A stretch of DNA of 64,000 nt from Arthrobacter_N sp051262515 (GCF_051262515.1 NZ_JBIMER010000003.1:281839-345838), one strand, 5' to 3'; shown: positions 38,649 to 48,126, counted from the first letter of the stretch. Numbers and translations: made by a program. Notes: generated from the letters alone by a model not told the origin.

Positions 38649-41198
38649 ACCACGGCCGTCGGCGGCCTGGGCCGCCAGGGCGCGGGCCACCGCGTCCTGG
38701 CTTTCCATAACCAACCGCCTCAGCGCCGGGCTCTCGTCGCCGAGTCCCTCAAGGAACCTGTTTGTGAGGTCCAGGGTCTCGTCCGAGGTCTGGGCCAACG
38801 GAAACAGGCCGACCACGATCTGCTGGGCGATCTCGTAGCTCTTGTCGTCCCACACGTCGCGGATCACGGAGAAGTATTCCCGGGCAAACGGCGCCAGCAG
38901 CGCAGGATCGTGCGTCCGAGAGAAACCGGTGATCGCACTGCGTTGCTGCGTGTTGGACAGCTTTCCGCCGGTGACCACCGCGTCCCACGCGGCCCGCTTC
39001 GCCTCGGCAGTGGGAAGCGCGGCCTTGGCCAACTCTGCCGCAAGCTGGCCGCTCGCCGTGTTGTCGCGCGCCAGCTCCGCGTCTATTTCGGCCTGTGCGG
39101 CGCGTCCCCCGGCCACCAGGGCAGCCAAGAGCTCCCACCGCAGGTCCTGGTCCACGACTAGGCTGTCGAGTGGCCCCGTCCCTGCGTAGAGCCCCTCGAC
39201 GGCGTCGAGCTGTCCGGTCGATCGCGACCGCAGTGCGAACGCCTTGGCGAACTGCAGTTGGCTGTCCGAGCCGGGAGCCGCCTCGCGGGCCAACGTCCAC
39301 AGGGCGTCGGCGGCACCCACGGCGGTGGAGGCGCGCGCCCCCGGTGCCACGTAGTAGTCCAGAACCGTGCTGAGCTGGCGGAGGAGGACGAGAACGACGG
39401 AGGAATCCGATTCGGCCCCGATGTTGCGCAGGACCAGGTCCACGTAGTCCCGCGCGGCGGTCTCGCCGTCGCGGGCGGCGTCCCAGGCCGAACCCCACAC
39501 CAGGGTCCGCGGAAGCGACTGCGCGAAGTCCTTCAGGTGCCGGTGGGCCGTATTGAGGGATGCAGGGTCCAGGCGTATTTTGGCGTAGGCCAGGTCGTCG
39601 TCGTTCACCAACACGAGTGCGGGCCGCGTACGTCCCACGAGTGTGGGGACATCTGTGCGTTCGCCGGCGACATCGAGCTCCTCTCGGTGCGTCCGGACGA
39701 GGCGGCCGGACGCGTCCAGCTCGTAGAAGCCGACGGCGAGGCGGTGCGGACGGATCGTCGGGTGCCCCGTCGTGGCGGACTGTTCGATGGAGAAGGCGGT
39801 GATCGTGCCGGCGTCGTCAATCTCGATGCGGGGGACCAGCTTGTTCACCCCGGCGGTCTCCAGCCAGAGGCGTCCCCATTCCGATAGGTCGCGGCCGCTG
39901 GCCGTCTCAAGCTCCACCATCAGGTCCGCGAGTCCCGTGTTGCCCCACGCGTGCTTGCCGAAGTAGGCGCGTACGCCGGCCATGAACTCGTCCTGGCCCA
40001 CCCACGCGACCAGCTGCCGGAGCACGGACGCGCCCTTCGCATAGGTAATGCCGTCGAAATTGACCTGTACGTCCTCCAGATCCCGGATCTCGGCGACGAT
40101 CGGGTGGGTGGAGGGCAGCTGGTCCTGCCGGTAGGCCCAGGACTTCTCCATCGAGGTGAACGTGGTCCACGCCTGGGTGAATTCCGTGTTCTCCGCCGCC
40201 GCGAGGGTGGACATGAATTCGGCGAAGGACTCATTGAGCCAGAGGTCGTTCCACCAGCGCATGGTGACGAGGTCGCCGAACCACATGTGGGCCAGCTCAT
40301 GGAGGACGGTGATGGCGCGGCGCTCGACCATGGCATCGGTGACCTTGGAACGGAAAACATAGGTTTCCAGGAACGTCACGGCACCGGCGTTCTCCATGGC
40401 ACCGGCGTTGAATTCCGGAACGAAGAGCTGGTCGTACTTGGGGAAGGGATAGGGCGTGCCGAATTGCTTCTCGAAGAACTCGAACCCCTGTTTCGTCAGC
40501 GTGAAGATGTTCTCCGCATCCAGGTGCTCCATGATCGACTTGCGGGCGAAGACGCCCAGGGGCACCGTGCGTCCGTCCGCGCTTTGCAGTTCGTCCCGGA
40601 CACACTCGTAGGGTCCGGCGATGAGCGCCGTGATGTAGGACGACATCGGAAGCGTCGGTTCGAAGGCCCAGACCGACGCGTCCGCGCCGGCGGGTGTCGG
40701 CGCCGGGCTGGGGGAGTTCGAAATGAGGTCCCAGTGGTTCGGCGCGGTCACAGTGAAGCGGAACGGGGCCTTCAGATCGGGCTGCTCGAATACGGCGAAC
40801 ATCCGGCGCGCGTCGGGGACCTCGAACTGTGTATAGAGGTACACCTCTCCGTCCACGGGATCCACGAAGCGGTGCAGCCCCTCGCCGGTGTTCATGTACG
40901 GGGCGTCGGCGACGATGCGAAGCTCGTTCGCTTCCGCCAGACCGTCCAGTTGGATCCGCACGCCGTCGGAAGCCACCCGCGGATCGAGGTCGCGGCCGTT
41001 CAGTGTCACGGAGTGGACGGTATCGGTGACTGCGTCGATGAATGTGGACGCCCCTTCGCGCGCCGCAAACCGAACGGTCGTCGTCGTACCGAACGTGCGT
41101 TCGCCGCGGGTGACGTCGATCTCCACGTCGTAGCCGTCGACGCGCAGCAGAGCGGCACGTGCGCTGGCCTCTTCGCGGGTGAGATTCAATCCAGGCAA
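38646..41198 (-). CDS. pepN: Aminopeptidase N, M1 family (PepN)
   Basis: PepN is a cytosolic zinc aminopeptidase that removes N-terminal residues from peptides. The 850-residue product has the exopeptidase motif GAMEN (in FNAGAMENAGAVTF) and the zinc site VLHELAHMWFGD followed by NDLWLNESFAEF, which supplies the third ligand. The C-terminal helical ERAP1-like domain is complete. The TTG at 41198 is chosen for a TGGAGG site six bases upstream; the codon begins the conserved LPGLNLTREEASAR segment. The frame is open further upstream only because it lies antisense to ggt. Its stop codon doubles as part of the OsmC promoter. Confidence 0.96.
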   Translation of the reverse strand: MPGLNLTREEASARAALLRVDGYDVEIDVTRGERTFGTTTTVRFAAREGASTFIDAVTDTVHSVTLNGRDLDPRVASDGVRIQLDGLAEANELRIVADAPYMNTGEGLHRFVDPVDGEVYLYTQFEVPDARRMFAVFEQPDLKAPFRFTVTAPNHWDLISNSPSPAPTPAGADASVWAFEPTLPMSSYITALIAGPYECVRDELQSADGRTVPLGVFARKSIMEHLDAENIFTLTKQGFEFFEKQFGTPYPFPKYDQLFVPEFNAGAMENAGAVTFLETYVFRSKVTDAMVERRAITVLHELAHMWFGDLVTMRWWNDLWLNESFAEFMSTLAAAENTEFTQAWTTFTSMEKSWAYRQDQLPSTHPIVAEIRDLEDVQVNFDGITYAKGASVLRQLVAWVGQDEFMAGVRAYFGKHAWGNTGLADLMVELETASGRDLSEWGRLWLETAGVNKLVPRIEIDDAGTITAFSIEQSATTGHPTIRPHRLAVGFYELDASGRLVRTHREELDVAGERTDVPTLVGRTRPALVLVNDDDLAYAKIRLDPASLNTAHRHLKDFAQSLPRTLVWGSAWDAARDGETAARDYVDLVLRNIGAESDSSVVLVLLRQLSTVLDYYVAPGARASTAVGAADALWTLAREAAPGSDSQLQFAKAFALRSRSTGQLDAVEGLYAGTGPLDSLVVDQDLRWELLAALVAGGRAAQAEIDAELARDNTASGQLAAELAKAALPTAEAKRAAWDAVVTGGKLSNTQQRSAITGFSRTHDPALLAPFAREYFSVIRDVWDDKSYEIAQQIVVGLFPLAQTSDETLDLTNRFLEGLGDESPALRRLVMESQDAVARALAAQAADGRG

Positions 41199-41324
41199 GG
41201 CGGGCCTCCAGGGTTTCGTCCGCGGGCGGACTCGGCGGACACCTTGTGAAAGAGTCCTTGAACATTGAGAACATTCTCGCATCCGAAACCGCGACACGCG
41301 CGGTAACGACTCGCGGGCCTTGAG

Positions 41325-41330
41325 TAGGCT
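41325..41330 (+). promoter_or_regulatory. -10 hexamer TAGGCT, leaderless spacing to ggt
   Basis: TAGGCT, then six bases, then ATG at 41337. Confidence 0.5.
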
Positions 41331-41336
41331 CGGCCC

Positions 41337-43199
41337 ATGAACGCATTCACCCCGCCGCCCTCCTTCACCACGCGCCCCACCCTGCGGGGAGGCTTCGGCA
41401 TGGTCTCTTCGACGCACTGGATCGCCTCCGCGTGCGCGCAGGCCGTCCTGGAGCGCGGCGGGAACGCTTTCGACGCGTCCGTGGCGGGCGGCTTCGTCCT
41501 GCACGTCGTGGAGCCGCACCTGAATGGGGCGGGCGGCGACATGACGGCCATCGTCAGCGCCCACGGCTGCTCCCCGAAGGTGCTGATGGGGCAGGGACCG
41601 GCACCGGCCGGGGCCACCATCGAACATTTCCGGGCAGAGGGCCTGGACATGGTTCCCGGATCCGGAGCCCTTGCCGCCGCCGTGCCCGGAGCGGTGGACG
41701 CATGGCTGCTGCTCCTGCTTGAACGCGGCACGTGGGAACTCCGCGACGTGCTGGCGTACGCCATCGACTACGCCCGCGGGGGACACCCGATTTCCGGGAG
41801 AGCCGCAGCCACCGTCGGAGCCGTTGCCGGTTTGTTCCGCGAGCACTGGCCATCCTCCGCCGCGCTCTGGATGCCCGAAGGCGTCCCTCCGCGCGAAAAC
41901 CAACTGGTCCGCAACCCGGCGTACGCGGATACGCTCGAGCGGCTGATCGAGGCCGGCGGTCGGCCGGAACACGCCGGCGGCGCCGGCATCGGTCCTGATG
42001 AGGGCGAGCCGGGCCGCCGGGCACGGATCGAGGCCGCCCGCCGGGAATGGGCCGACGGCCTCGTCGCCAACGCCGCCGGCGCCCTCGCCGGGACGGTCCA
42101 CCGGCACTCCACCGGCACCGACCACCGCGGCGTCATCACGGCGGCGGACTTCGCGGGGTTTCGCGCCTCTTTCGAGCCGGCGGCCATGCTCGAGTTCCGG
42201 GGGACCACTCTCGCCAAGACGGGGCCCTGGGGGCAGGGGCCCGTGCTGCTCCAAACCCTGGCGATCCTCGCGGGGTTCGGGGACGAGCGGCTCGACCCGT
42301 CCACGGAGCTCGGCGCCCACACCATTCTCGAGGCGCTCAAGCTGGCGATGGCGGACAGGGACGCCTACTACGGCGACCCAGCGGAGCCGGAGGCGGTTCC
42401 GCTGCGGATCCTGCTCTCGGAGAACTACGCGGCCCAGCGGCGCGGCTTGATCGGTGATGCGGCTTCCCACGAGTTCCGACCCGGGTCCGTTCCGGGCCAC
42501 ACGGCCTATCTGCCGCCGTTGGCGACCGAGGCCGAATTCCGCGCATCGACCGCGGGCGCGGAGGGTGAGACCGGAGCCGCCGGCGAACCGACCGTGTCGC
42601 GACTCGGTGAGACCAGGGGGGACACCTGCCACATCGACGTCGTGGACCGTTGGGGAAACATGGTCGCCGCGACGCCGTCGGGCGGCTGGCTACAGTCCTC
42701 GCCGACCATTCCCGAGCTCGGTTTCTGCTTGGGAACCCGGCTCCAGATGGCCTGGCTGGACCCGGATGCGCCGTCCGCGCTCCGTCCCGGCGGCAGGCCC
42801 CGCACCACGCTGACGCCGACGATGCTCCTACGCGACGGACGGCCCGTCGCCGCCCTCGGCTCGCCTGGTGGCGACCAGCAGGACCAGTGGCAATTGCTCT
42901 ATCTGCTTCGCACGATCGTCGGCGGCTACACCGCGCAGGAGGCCGTCGACGCGCCGATGTTCCACACCACCTCGGTCGCCGGGTCCTTTTGGCCGCGCAC
43001 GTGGGAACCGGGCGGCGCGGTGGCCGAAGACCGGCTCGGCGGGGACGTCGTCGCCGGACTGCGGCGACGCGGGCACCGGGTATCGTTGGCGGGGGAGTGG
43101 GCGCTGGGACGGATGTGCGCAGTCGGCAGGGAATCGGACGGAACGCTGTACGCGGCGGCCAACCCGCGCGGCATGCAGGGATACGCGGCGGGCCGGTAA
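41337..43199 (+). CDS. ggt: Gamma-glutamyltransferase family protein (Ntn hydrolase)
   Basis: The family cleaves gamma-glutamyl bonds after autocatalytic splitting at a Thr. The 620-residue proenzyme has GMVSSTHWIASACAQAVLERGGNAFDASVA at the N-terminus and GDTCHIDVVDRWGNMVAATPSGGW around residue 428, where the Thr is the predicted processing site and nucleophile; the usual TTH reads TCH here. SPGGDQQDQW-type GSPGG oxyanion residues are present. No signal peptide is seen, so it is probably cytosolic, unlike E. coli GGT; cephalosporin-acylase-like or mycothiol-related roles are possible. Starts at 41337, one base before rpiB at the other end. Confidence 0.9.
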   Translation: MNAFTPPPSFTTRPTLRGGFGMVSSTHWIASACAQAVLERGGNAFDASVAGGFVLHVVEPHLNGAGGDMTAIVSAHGCSPKVLMGQGPAPAGATIEHFRAEGLDMVPGSGALAAAVPGAVDAWLLLLLERGTWELRDVLAYAIDYARGGHPISGRAAATVGAVAGLFREHWPSSAALWMPEGVPPRENQLVRNPAYADTLERLIEAGGRPEHAGGAGIGPDEGEPGRRARIEAARREWADGLVANAAGALAGTVHRHSTGTDHRGVITAADFAGFRASFEPAAMLEFRGTTLAKTGPWGQGPVLLQTLAILAGFGDERLDPSTELGAHTILEALKLAMADRDAYYGDPAEPEAVPLRILLSENYAAQRRGLIGDAASHEFRPGSVPGHTAYLPPLATEAEFRASTAGAEGETGAAGEPTVSRLGETRGDTCHIDVVDRWGNMVAATPSGGWLQSSPTIPELGFCLGTRLQMAWLDPDAPSALRPGGRPRTTLTPTMLLRDGRPVAALGSPGGDQQDQWQLLYLLRTIVGGYTAQEAVDAPMFHTTSVAGSFWPRTWEPGGAVAEDRLGGDVVAGLRRRGHRVSLAGEWALGRMCAVGRESDGTLYAAANPRGMQGYAAGR

Positions 43200-43200
43200 C

Positions 43201-43683
43201 ATGGGGCGCATGCGCATCCACATCGCCACCGACCACGCCGGTCTCGAGCTCAGCGCCCACCTCGTTGGGCACCTCACCGCAGCCGGCCACGACGTCGTCG
43301 ACCACGGCCCGAGCACGTACGACGCCGAGGACGACTACCCGGCGTTCTGCATCAACGCGGCGGTGGCGGTCATTGCGGACCAGAAGGGTGGCGTCGACTC
43401 CTTAGGCATCGTCCTGGGCGGATCGGGAAACGGCGAGCAAATAGCCGCCAACAAGGTCGCCGGGGTGCGCGCGGCGTTGGCCTGGAACCTCGATACCGCG
43501 CGGCTTTCGCGCCAGCACAACGATGCGAACGTCGTGGCCGTGGGCGGACGGCAACACTCGTTGGAGGACGCGACCGCCATCATCGACGCCTTCCTGGACG
43601 AGCCCTTCAGCAACGCCGAGCGCCACGTCCGCCGGATCGGCAAGATCGCCGCGTACGAGACGAGCGGCGTCGTCGTCGACTAG
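43201..43683 (+). CDS. rpiB: Ribose-5-phosphate isomerase B (RpiB)
   Basis: RpiB interconverts ribose 5-phosphate and ribulose 5-phosphate. The 160-residue product begins IHIATDHAGLEL, has GLVLGGSGNGEQIAANKV-type catalytic loop (seen as VLGGSGNGEQIAANKVAG), RHxNDAN as SRQHNDANVVAVGGR and ends with the usual AAYETSG. Actinobacterial RpiB uses Glu in place of the catalytic Cys; GEQ is consistent with that. The ATG at 43201 follows the ggt stop by one base; the ATG at 43210 is an alternative start. The GTG of the DNA glycosylase gene lies two bases after its stop, so ggt, rpiB and nei form a tight operon. Confidence 0.93.
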   Translation: MGRMRIHIATDHAGLELSAHLVGHLTAAGHDVVDHGPSTYDAEDDYPAFCINAAVAVIADQKGGVDSLGIVLGGSGNGEQIAANKVAGVRAALAWNLDTARLSRQHNDANVVAVGGRQHSLEDATAIIDAFLDEPFSNAERHVRRIGKIAAYETSGVVVD

Positions 43684-43685
43684 CA

Positions 43686-44591
43686 GTGCCCGAGGGACAT
43701 TCGATCCACCGTCTGGCCCGCCAGTTCAACGATGTCTTCTCCGGGTCCGTCGTGGCAGTCACGAGCCCGCAGGGACGTTTCGGCAGCGGTGCGGCGCTGA
43801 TCGATGGCGCGTCGTTCGCGACGGCCCGTGCGCACGGCAAGCAGCTCTTCCTCGAGTTCAACAACGGGCTGGTCCTCCGGGTGCACCTGGGCCTCTACGG
43901 AGCATGGGAGTTCGGGGGCGACGAGACTTTCCGCGGCGCCTCGAGCATCGGCGCGCCACGGCGAATCGGGGAACGCGAAACCCACGACGACGGCGCCCGC
44001 CCCGCCTATGCGGGCCCGCCTCCTGTTATTGGCCAGGTCCGGGCACGCTTTGTTGCCCGGCATGGCTGGGCCGATCTGCGCGGCCCGTCCGCCTGCGAGG
44101 TGCTCACCACCGCTGAAGCCGCCCTGGTGCGGGCGCGTCTTGGTCCCGATCCGCTGGCGGACGGCGCACCGCAGGAGGGCCGCGAGGAGTTCGTGCGCCG
44201 CGTGAGCGGCACGTCGACTGTGGTTGCCACCCTGCTGATGGACCAGTCCGTGGTGTCGGGCATCGGGAACATCTACCGCGCCGAATGCCTGTACCGCCTC
44301 GGACTGCATCCGCGCACCCGCGGCGTGGACCTCCTCCCCGGGCAGGCCGCGGACCTGTGGGACGAGGTGGCCTCGGCCATGGCGGACGGCGTCGCGGACG
44401 GCCGGATTGTCACAACCGCGGCGGGAGACCGTCCCGCCGGAAATCGTCATCGGGTTTCGGGGGAGGACGCCCACTACGTTTATCGGCGGCAGGGGCTGCC
44501 GTGCCGCCGCTGTGGAACCCCTGTCGCGCTGGAGAGCCTCGGTGGGCGAAAGCTCTACTGGTGCCCGCGCTGCCAGCCGGCGGGGATCTGA
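43686..44591 (+). CDS. Fpg/Nei-family DNA glycosylase (endonuclease VIII-like)
   Basis: The enzyme excises oxidised bases and nicks the abasic site. After removal of the initiator Met the 301-residue protein begins with catalytic Pro and Glu (PEGHSIHRLARQF), the Nei-type N-terminus. GKQLFLEFNNGLVLRVHLGLYG gives the beta-lyase Lys region, VSGIGNIYRAECLYRLGLHP the helix-two-turn-helix, and CRRCG...CPRCQ the intact C-terminal zinc finger. An insertion (residues about 85-120) is charged and proline-rich. The GTG at 43686 is set by the catalytic Pro. Followed by a bidirectional terminator. Confidence 0.93.
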   Translation: MPEGHSIHRLARQFNDVFSGSVVAVTSPQGRFGSGAALIDGASFATARAHGKQLFLEFNNGLVLRVHLGLYGAWEFGGDETFRGASSIGAPRRIGERETHDDGARPAYAGPPPVIGQVRARFVARHGWADLRGPSACEVLTTAEAALVRARLGPDPLADGAPQEGREEFVRRVSGTSTVVATLLMDQSVVSGIGNIYRAECLYRLGLHPRTRGVDLLPGQAADLWDEVASAMADGVADGRIVTTAAGDRPAGNRHRVSGEDAHYVYRRQGLPCRRCGTPVALESLGGRKLYWCPRCQPAGI

Positions 44592-44632
44592 GCGAAACCC
44601 GGAGGTTGGCATCGCGAGATGGTCGGCAACGC

Positions 44633-44668
44633 AAAAGGCCGCGATCCGTTGGATCGCGGCCTTTTCCC
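44633..44668. terminator. Bidirectional terminator between the DNA glycosylase gene and tRNA-Gly
   Basis: Perfect 15-bp arms (44633-44647 and 44651-44665) with loop GTT, and A4/T4 ends that give a U-tract in both directions. Confidence 0.88.
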
Positions 44669-44669
44669 T

Positions 44670-44743
44670 TGGAGGGGATGACGGGAATCGAACCCGCGTA
44701 ATCAGTTTGGAAGACTGAGGCTTTACCATTAAGCTACATCCCC
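44670..44743 (-). tRNA. tRNA-Gly (anticodon UCC)
   Basis: On the minus strand, acceptor arms GGGGATG/CATCCCC, D-arm TAGCTTAATGGTAAAG, anticodon stem TCAGT/ACTGA with loop CTTCCAA (TCC), T-arm GCGGGTTCGATTCCCG and an encoded TCCA end are all present. Confidence 0.97.
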
Positions 44744-44902
44744 ACGACGGCCGCCCGGCGTGGAAGCTGAGTCCCTCGGCCTCGGCGGCGCAGGAACAAC
44801 AGTAGCACCAGCCCGGCCGCGGCACGAATCGGCTGTCGGATTGCCCACGGCCATGATTAGTGCTTGGGCTTTTTATCTGCGTAAACTGGCATCTGCACTT
44901 CT

Positions 44903-44978
<76 letters not shown>

Positions 44979-45063
44979 TCTGTAACTTGATCCCTCATGG
45001 TGGTCCATCGCGAGGGTGATAAACCCAGTCAGTCCACGATTAGACAATCAGGAGATCTACGCT

Positions 45064-46428
45064 GTGAAGAGCGCCGTCGAAAACATCACCCCGACCCGGG
45101 TCAAGCTCAACGTCGAGGTTCCCCTCGAGGAACTCCAGCCGAGCATCGATGAGGCGTATAAGAGCATCGCCCAGCAGATCCAGGTCCCCGGCTTCCGCAA
45201 GGGCAAGGTCCCGAACCGCCTGATCGACCAGCGCGTCGGCCGGGGCTATGTTCTGGAGACCGCCGTCAACGACGGGCTGAACGGCTTCTACCAGCAGGCC
45301 ATCAGCGAGTCCGAGCTCATCCCGCTCTCGCGTCCCGAGGTCGAGATCACCGAGGTTCCGCAGCCGGACAAATCCGAGGGCCAGCTGGTCTTCCAGGTCG
45401 AGGTCGACGTCCGTCCGACCATCGAGCTGCCGGACTACGCGGGTCTCGAGGTCCAGGTCGACGCCGTCGCCGCCTCGGAGGACGACGTCCAGACCGCCCT
45501 GGACGAGCTGCGCGGCCGTTTCGGCACACTCAAGGTCGTGGAGCGTCCCGTTGCCGACCAGGATTTCATCACTCTCGACCTCACCGCCAAGGTGGGCGAC
45601 GAGGAGGTTGATTCCGCGACCGGCCTGTCCTACCAGGTGGGTTCCGGCACGATGCTCGAGGGCATGGACGAGGCCGTCGTGGGCCTTTCCGCCGATGAGG
45701 ACGCGGTTTTCGAGACCAAGCTGGCCGGCGGCGAGCACGCAGGCGAGACCGCGCAGGTCAAGGTCGTCGTCACGGCCGTCAAGGAGCGCGAGCTCCCCGA
45801 GGCAAACGACGACTTCGCGCAGCTCGCCTCCGAGTTCGACACGATCGCCGAACTGAAGGAGGACCTCGCGAAGCAGGCCTCCGAGGGCAAGCTCGTGGAC
45901 CAGGGCGTTCAGGCACGCGACCTGGTCATGGACAAGCTCGTCGAGCTCATCGAGGTTCCCGTCCCGGAATCCGTCGTGGCGGAGCAGGTCGAGCAGCACT
46001 TCGCCCAGGGCGGCCACACCGAAGGGGAGGACCACGACAGCGAGGAGCACCGCGCCGAGGTCCAGACCAACACGGAGCGCGCCTTCCAGAACGAGGTCAT
46101 CCTCGACAAGATCGCCGAGAAGGAAGAGATTGGCGTCGAGCAGTCCGAGCTCATCGACTACATCGTGCAGTCGGCCAGCCAGTACGGCATGGACCCGAAC
46201 CAGTTCGCCCAGATGCTCGACGGCGCCGGCCAGGTTCCGATGATGGTCGGCGAGGTTCGCCGCCGAAAGGCCCTCGCGAAGGTCCTCGAGTTGGCCAAGG
46301 TCACCGACAGCGACGGCAACGTCGTCGACCTGACCGACTTCGTGCGCCCCGCCGGCGAGACCGGCACCGCCGGATCCGTCTCCTCGGCATCTTCCGCCTC
46401 GTCCGCGTCCGCGGCGTCCGCCGAGTAG
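45064..46428 (+). CDS. tig: Trigger factor (Tig), ribosome-associated chaperone and peptidyl-prolyl isomerase
   Basis: Tig binds L23 at the ribosome exit tunnel and folds nascent chains. In the 454-residue protein the ribosome-binding loop is PGFRKGKVPNRLIDQRVG, with the GFRxGKxP signature; the FKBP-like domain spans about 155-245 and begins after VVERPVADQDFITLDL; the C-terminal chaperone arms follow. The last about 25 residues are an Ala/Ser tail (SVSSASSASSASAASAE). The GTG at 45064 has AGGAGA nine bases upstream and sits just before the conserved SAVENITPTRVKLNVEVP. It leads the tig-clpP1-clpP2-clpX block, but a strong terminator follows it. Confidence 0.97.
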   Translation: MKSAVENITPTRVKLNVEVPLEELQPSIDEAYKSIAQQIQVPGFRKGKVPNRLIDQRVGRGYVLETAVNDGLNGFYQQAISESELIPLSRPEVEITEVPQPDKSEGQLVFQVEVDVRPTIELPDYAGLEVQVDAVAASEDDVQTALDELRGRFGTLKVVERPVADQDFITLDLTAKVGDEEVDSATGLSYQVGSGTMLEGMDEAVVGLSADEDAVFETKLAGGEHAGETAQVKVVVTAVKERELPEANDDFAQLASEFDTIAELKEDLAKQASEGKLVDQGVQARDLVMDKLVELIEVPVPESVVAEQVEQHFAQGGHTEGEDHDSEEHRAEVQTNTERAFQNEVILDKIAEKEEIGVEQSELIDYIVQSASQYGMDPNQFAQMLDGAGQVPMMVGEVRRRKALAKVLELAKVTDSDGNVVDLTDFVRPAGETGTAGSVSSASSASSASAASAE

Positions 46429-46451
46429 TTGTCCAGGCCCCCGGGCCGCAA

Positions 46452-46492
46452 CGTGTGGGGCCGTCCGCAGGGACGGCCCCACACGCGTTTAA
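46452..46492 (+). terminator. Terminator after tig
   Basis: Perfect 15-bp arms (46452-46466 and 46471-46485), loop GCAG, followed by CGTTTAAG. Confidence 0.8.
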
Positions 46493-46523
46493 GCCCGCCG
46501 CGATTACCGCGTTTGGGGGTATG

Positions 46524-46534
46524 CGCCGTCAGCG
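46524..46534. promoter_or_regulatory. ClgR-like box upstream of clpP1
   Basis: The core CGC-N5-GCG with TGTT before it on the minus strand matches most positions of the corynebacterial ClgR consensus (WNNWCGCYNANRGCGWWS as I recall it). It lies 121-131 bases before clpP1. ClgR activates clp genes in Streptomyces and Corynebacterium; binding here is inferred. Confidence 0.5.
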
Positions 46535-46654
46535 AACAGTTCCGCATCCTACGCCCCGACCCGAATCACAGGCAGTAGTCTCAAGGAAAGTAAGCGAGCT
46601 TGATGTCCGCGGTCGATGACCGCGGCGAATGGCACCACGGAGAGGTATTCGAGC

Positions 46655-47275
46655 ATGTCCAAGGAATCCCGCACCCCCACGATGGCTTCCGTAGATCCGG
46701 CCGGCCGCGAGGACTACATCTACAACCGTCTCCTGAAGGAGCGCATCATCTGGCTGGGGACCGAGGTGGCTGACGAGAACGCGAACGCCATCTGCTCCCA
46801 GCTGCTGTTGCTCTCGGCCGAGGACCCCGAGAAGGACATCTACCTGTACATCAACTCTCCCGGCGGTTCGATCACCGCCGGCATGGCGATTTACGACACG
46901 ATGAACTACATCCCGAACGACGTCGTCACCGTCGCCACCGGACTCGCCGCCTCGATGGGCCAGTTCCTGCTGTCCTCCGGCACCAAGGGCAAGCGTTATG
47001 CGACGCCGAACGCCCGCATCCTGATGCACCAGCCCTCCGGCGGCATCGGGGGCACGGCATCCGACATCCGCATCCAGGCGGAACTGATCCTGCACATGAA
47101 GAAGGTCATGTCCGATCTGACGGCCGAGCAGACGGGGCAAACCCTCGAGACGATCCTTCGGGATAACGACCGCGACAAGTGGTTCACCGCAGCACAGGGT
47201 CTGGAGTACGGCTTCTTCGACCACATCGCCGAGAGTTCCGTCAGCGTATCCGGTGGCGGCGGAGTCCAGCAGTAG
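46655..47275 (+). CDS. clpP1: ATP-dependent Clp protease proteolytic subunit 1 (ClpP1)
   Basis: ClpP forms the peptidase barrel driven by ClpX or ClpC. In the 206-residue product the catalytic Ser is residue 100 (GLAASMGQFL), the His is 125 (ILMHQPSGG) and the Asp lies in DNDRDKWF. The ATG at 46655 has CGGAGAGG eight bases upstream. The next gene starts 46 bases after its stop with its own strong ribosome site. In actinomycetes ClpP1 and ClpP2 usually assemble into a mixed tetradecamer, and the adjacent pair here fits that. Confidence 0.97.
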   Translation: MSKESRTPTMASVDPAGREDYIYNRLLKERIIWLGTEVADENANAICSQLLLLSAEDPEKDIYLYINSPGGSITAGMAIYDTMNYIPNDVVTVATGLAASMGQFLLSSGTKGKRYATPNARILMHQPSGGIGGTASDIRIQAELILHMKKVMSDLTAEQTGQTLETILRDNDRDKWFTAAQGLEYGFFDHIAESSVSVSGGGGVQQ

Positions 47276-47321
47276 CCCCGACAGGCGCCGAGCAACCACC
47301 ACAGATTCCCAGGAGAGAACA

Positions 47322-47981
47322 ATGAACTTCAACGGCTACGGAACCGCCGGACAGCTGCCTTCCGCCCGCTACATCCTGCCCCAGTTCGAGGAGCGGACGC
47401 CCTACGGCTTCAAGCGCCAGGACCCCTACGCGAAGCTTTTCGAAGACCGCATCGTGTTCCTTGGTGCGCAGGTCGACGACGCGTCCGCCGACGACGTCAT
47501 GGCCCAGCTGCTGGTCCTTGAGTCGATGGACCCGGAGCGTGACATCACGCTCTACATCAACTCGCCCGGCGGGTCGTTCACCGCAATGACCGCCATCTAC
47601 GACACGATGCTCTTCATCCGTCCCGAGGTGCAGACGGTCTGCCTCGGGCAGGCCGCCAGCGCCGCCGCCGTCCTTCTGGCCGCCGGAGCCCCGGGCAAGC
47701 GGCTCGCGCTGCCGAACGCCCGCGTCCTGATCCACCAGCCGGCCATGGGCGGAGGCGAGCGCGGCACCGCCACGGACCTCCAGATCCAGGCGGAGGAAGT
47801 GATGCGGATGCGCACCTGGCTCGAGAACGCGCTGTCCTCGCACAGCAACAAGTCCGCCGAACAAGTCGGGATGGACATCGAGCGCGACCTGTATATGACG
47901 GCGGACGGCGCCAAGGACTACGGCCTGATCGACGAGGTCCTGACACCGCGAAAGATCAAGCCACAGCCGATTACGACGTAG
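47322..47981 (+). CDS. clpP2: ATP-dependent Clp protease proteolytic subunit 2 (ClpP2)
   Basis: The second barrel subunit, 219 residues, with an N-terminal segment (to about residue 33) longer than that of ClpP1. Catalytic Ser113 lies in GQAASAAAVLL, His138 in VLIHQPAMGG, and the Asp follows in MDIERDLYM. YINSPGGSFTAMTAIYDTM is the oxyanion-loop region. The ATG at 47322 has an AGGAGAGA site. It is cotranscribed with clpP1 and, in many relatives, contributes the face that docks ClpX. Confidence 0.97.
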   Translation: MNFNGYGTAGQLPSARYILPQFEERTPYGFKRQDPYAKLFEDRIVFLGAQVDDASADDVMAQLLVLESMDPERDITLYINSPGGSFTAMTAIYDTMLFIRPEVQTVCLGQAASAAAVLLAAGAPGKRLALPNARVLIHQPAMGGGERGTATDLQIQAEEVMRMRTWLENALSSHSNKSAEQVGMDIERDLYMTADGAKDYGLIDEVLTPRKIKPQPITT

Positions 47982-48126
47982 CGGCCAGTGCGGGGGGCGG
48001 ACCGGCGAATGCGGCAACCCGCTCCGCCTTCCCCCAAACTGTCGGTGACCTGACCTACAGTTGGTTGTGTTGAATTCCGCGGCCGTTTCGGGCCGTGGAC
48101 CGGTATCAAGTTAGGGGTCGAGCGAG

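Noticed and set aside
41199..42632. Open frame extending pepN upstream by about 480 codons
   Set aside because: It lies antisense to ggt, has Arg/Gly-rich composition with no motifs, and the true start (TTG 41198 with TGGAGG) is at the family's N-terminus.
45040..46482. 480-codon minus-strand frame across trigger factor
   Set aside because: Antisense shadow of tig with leucine/valine/aspartate repeats and no ribosome site or homology pattern.
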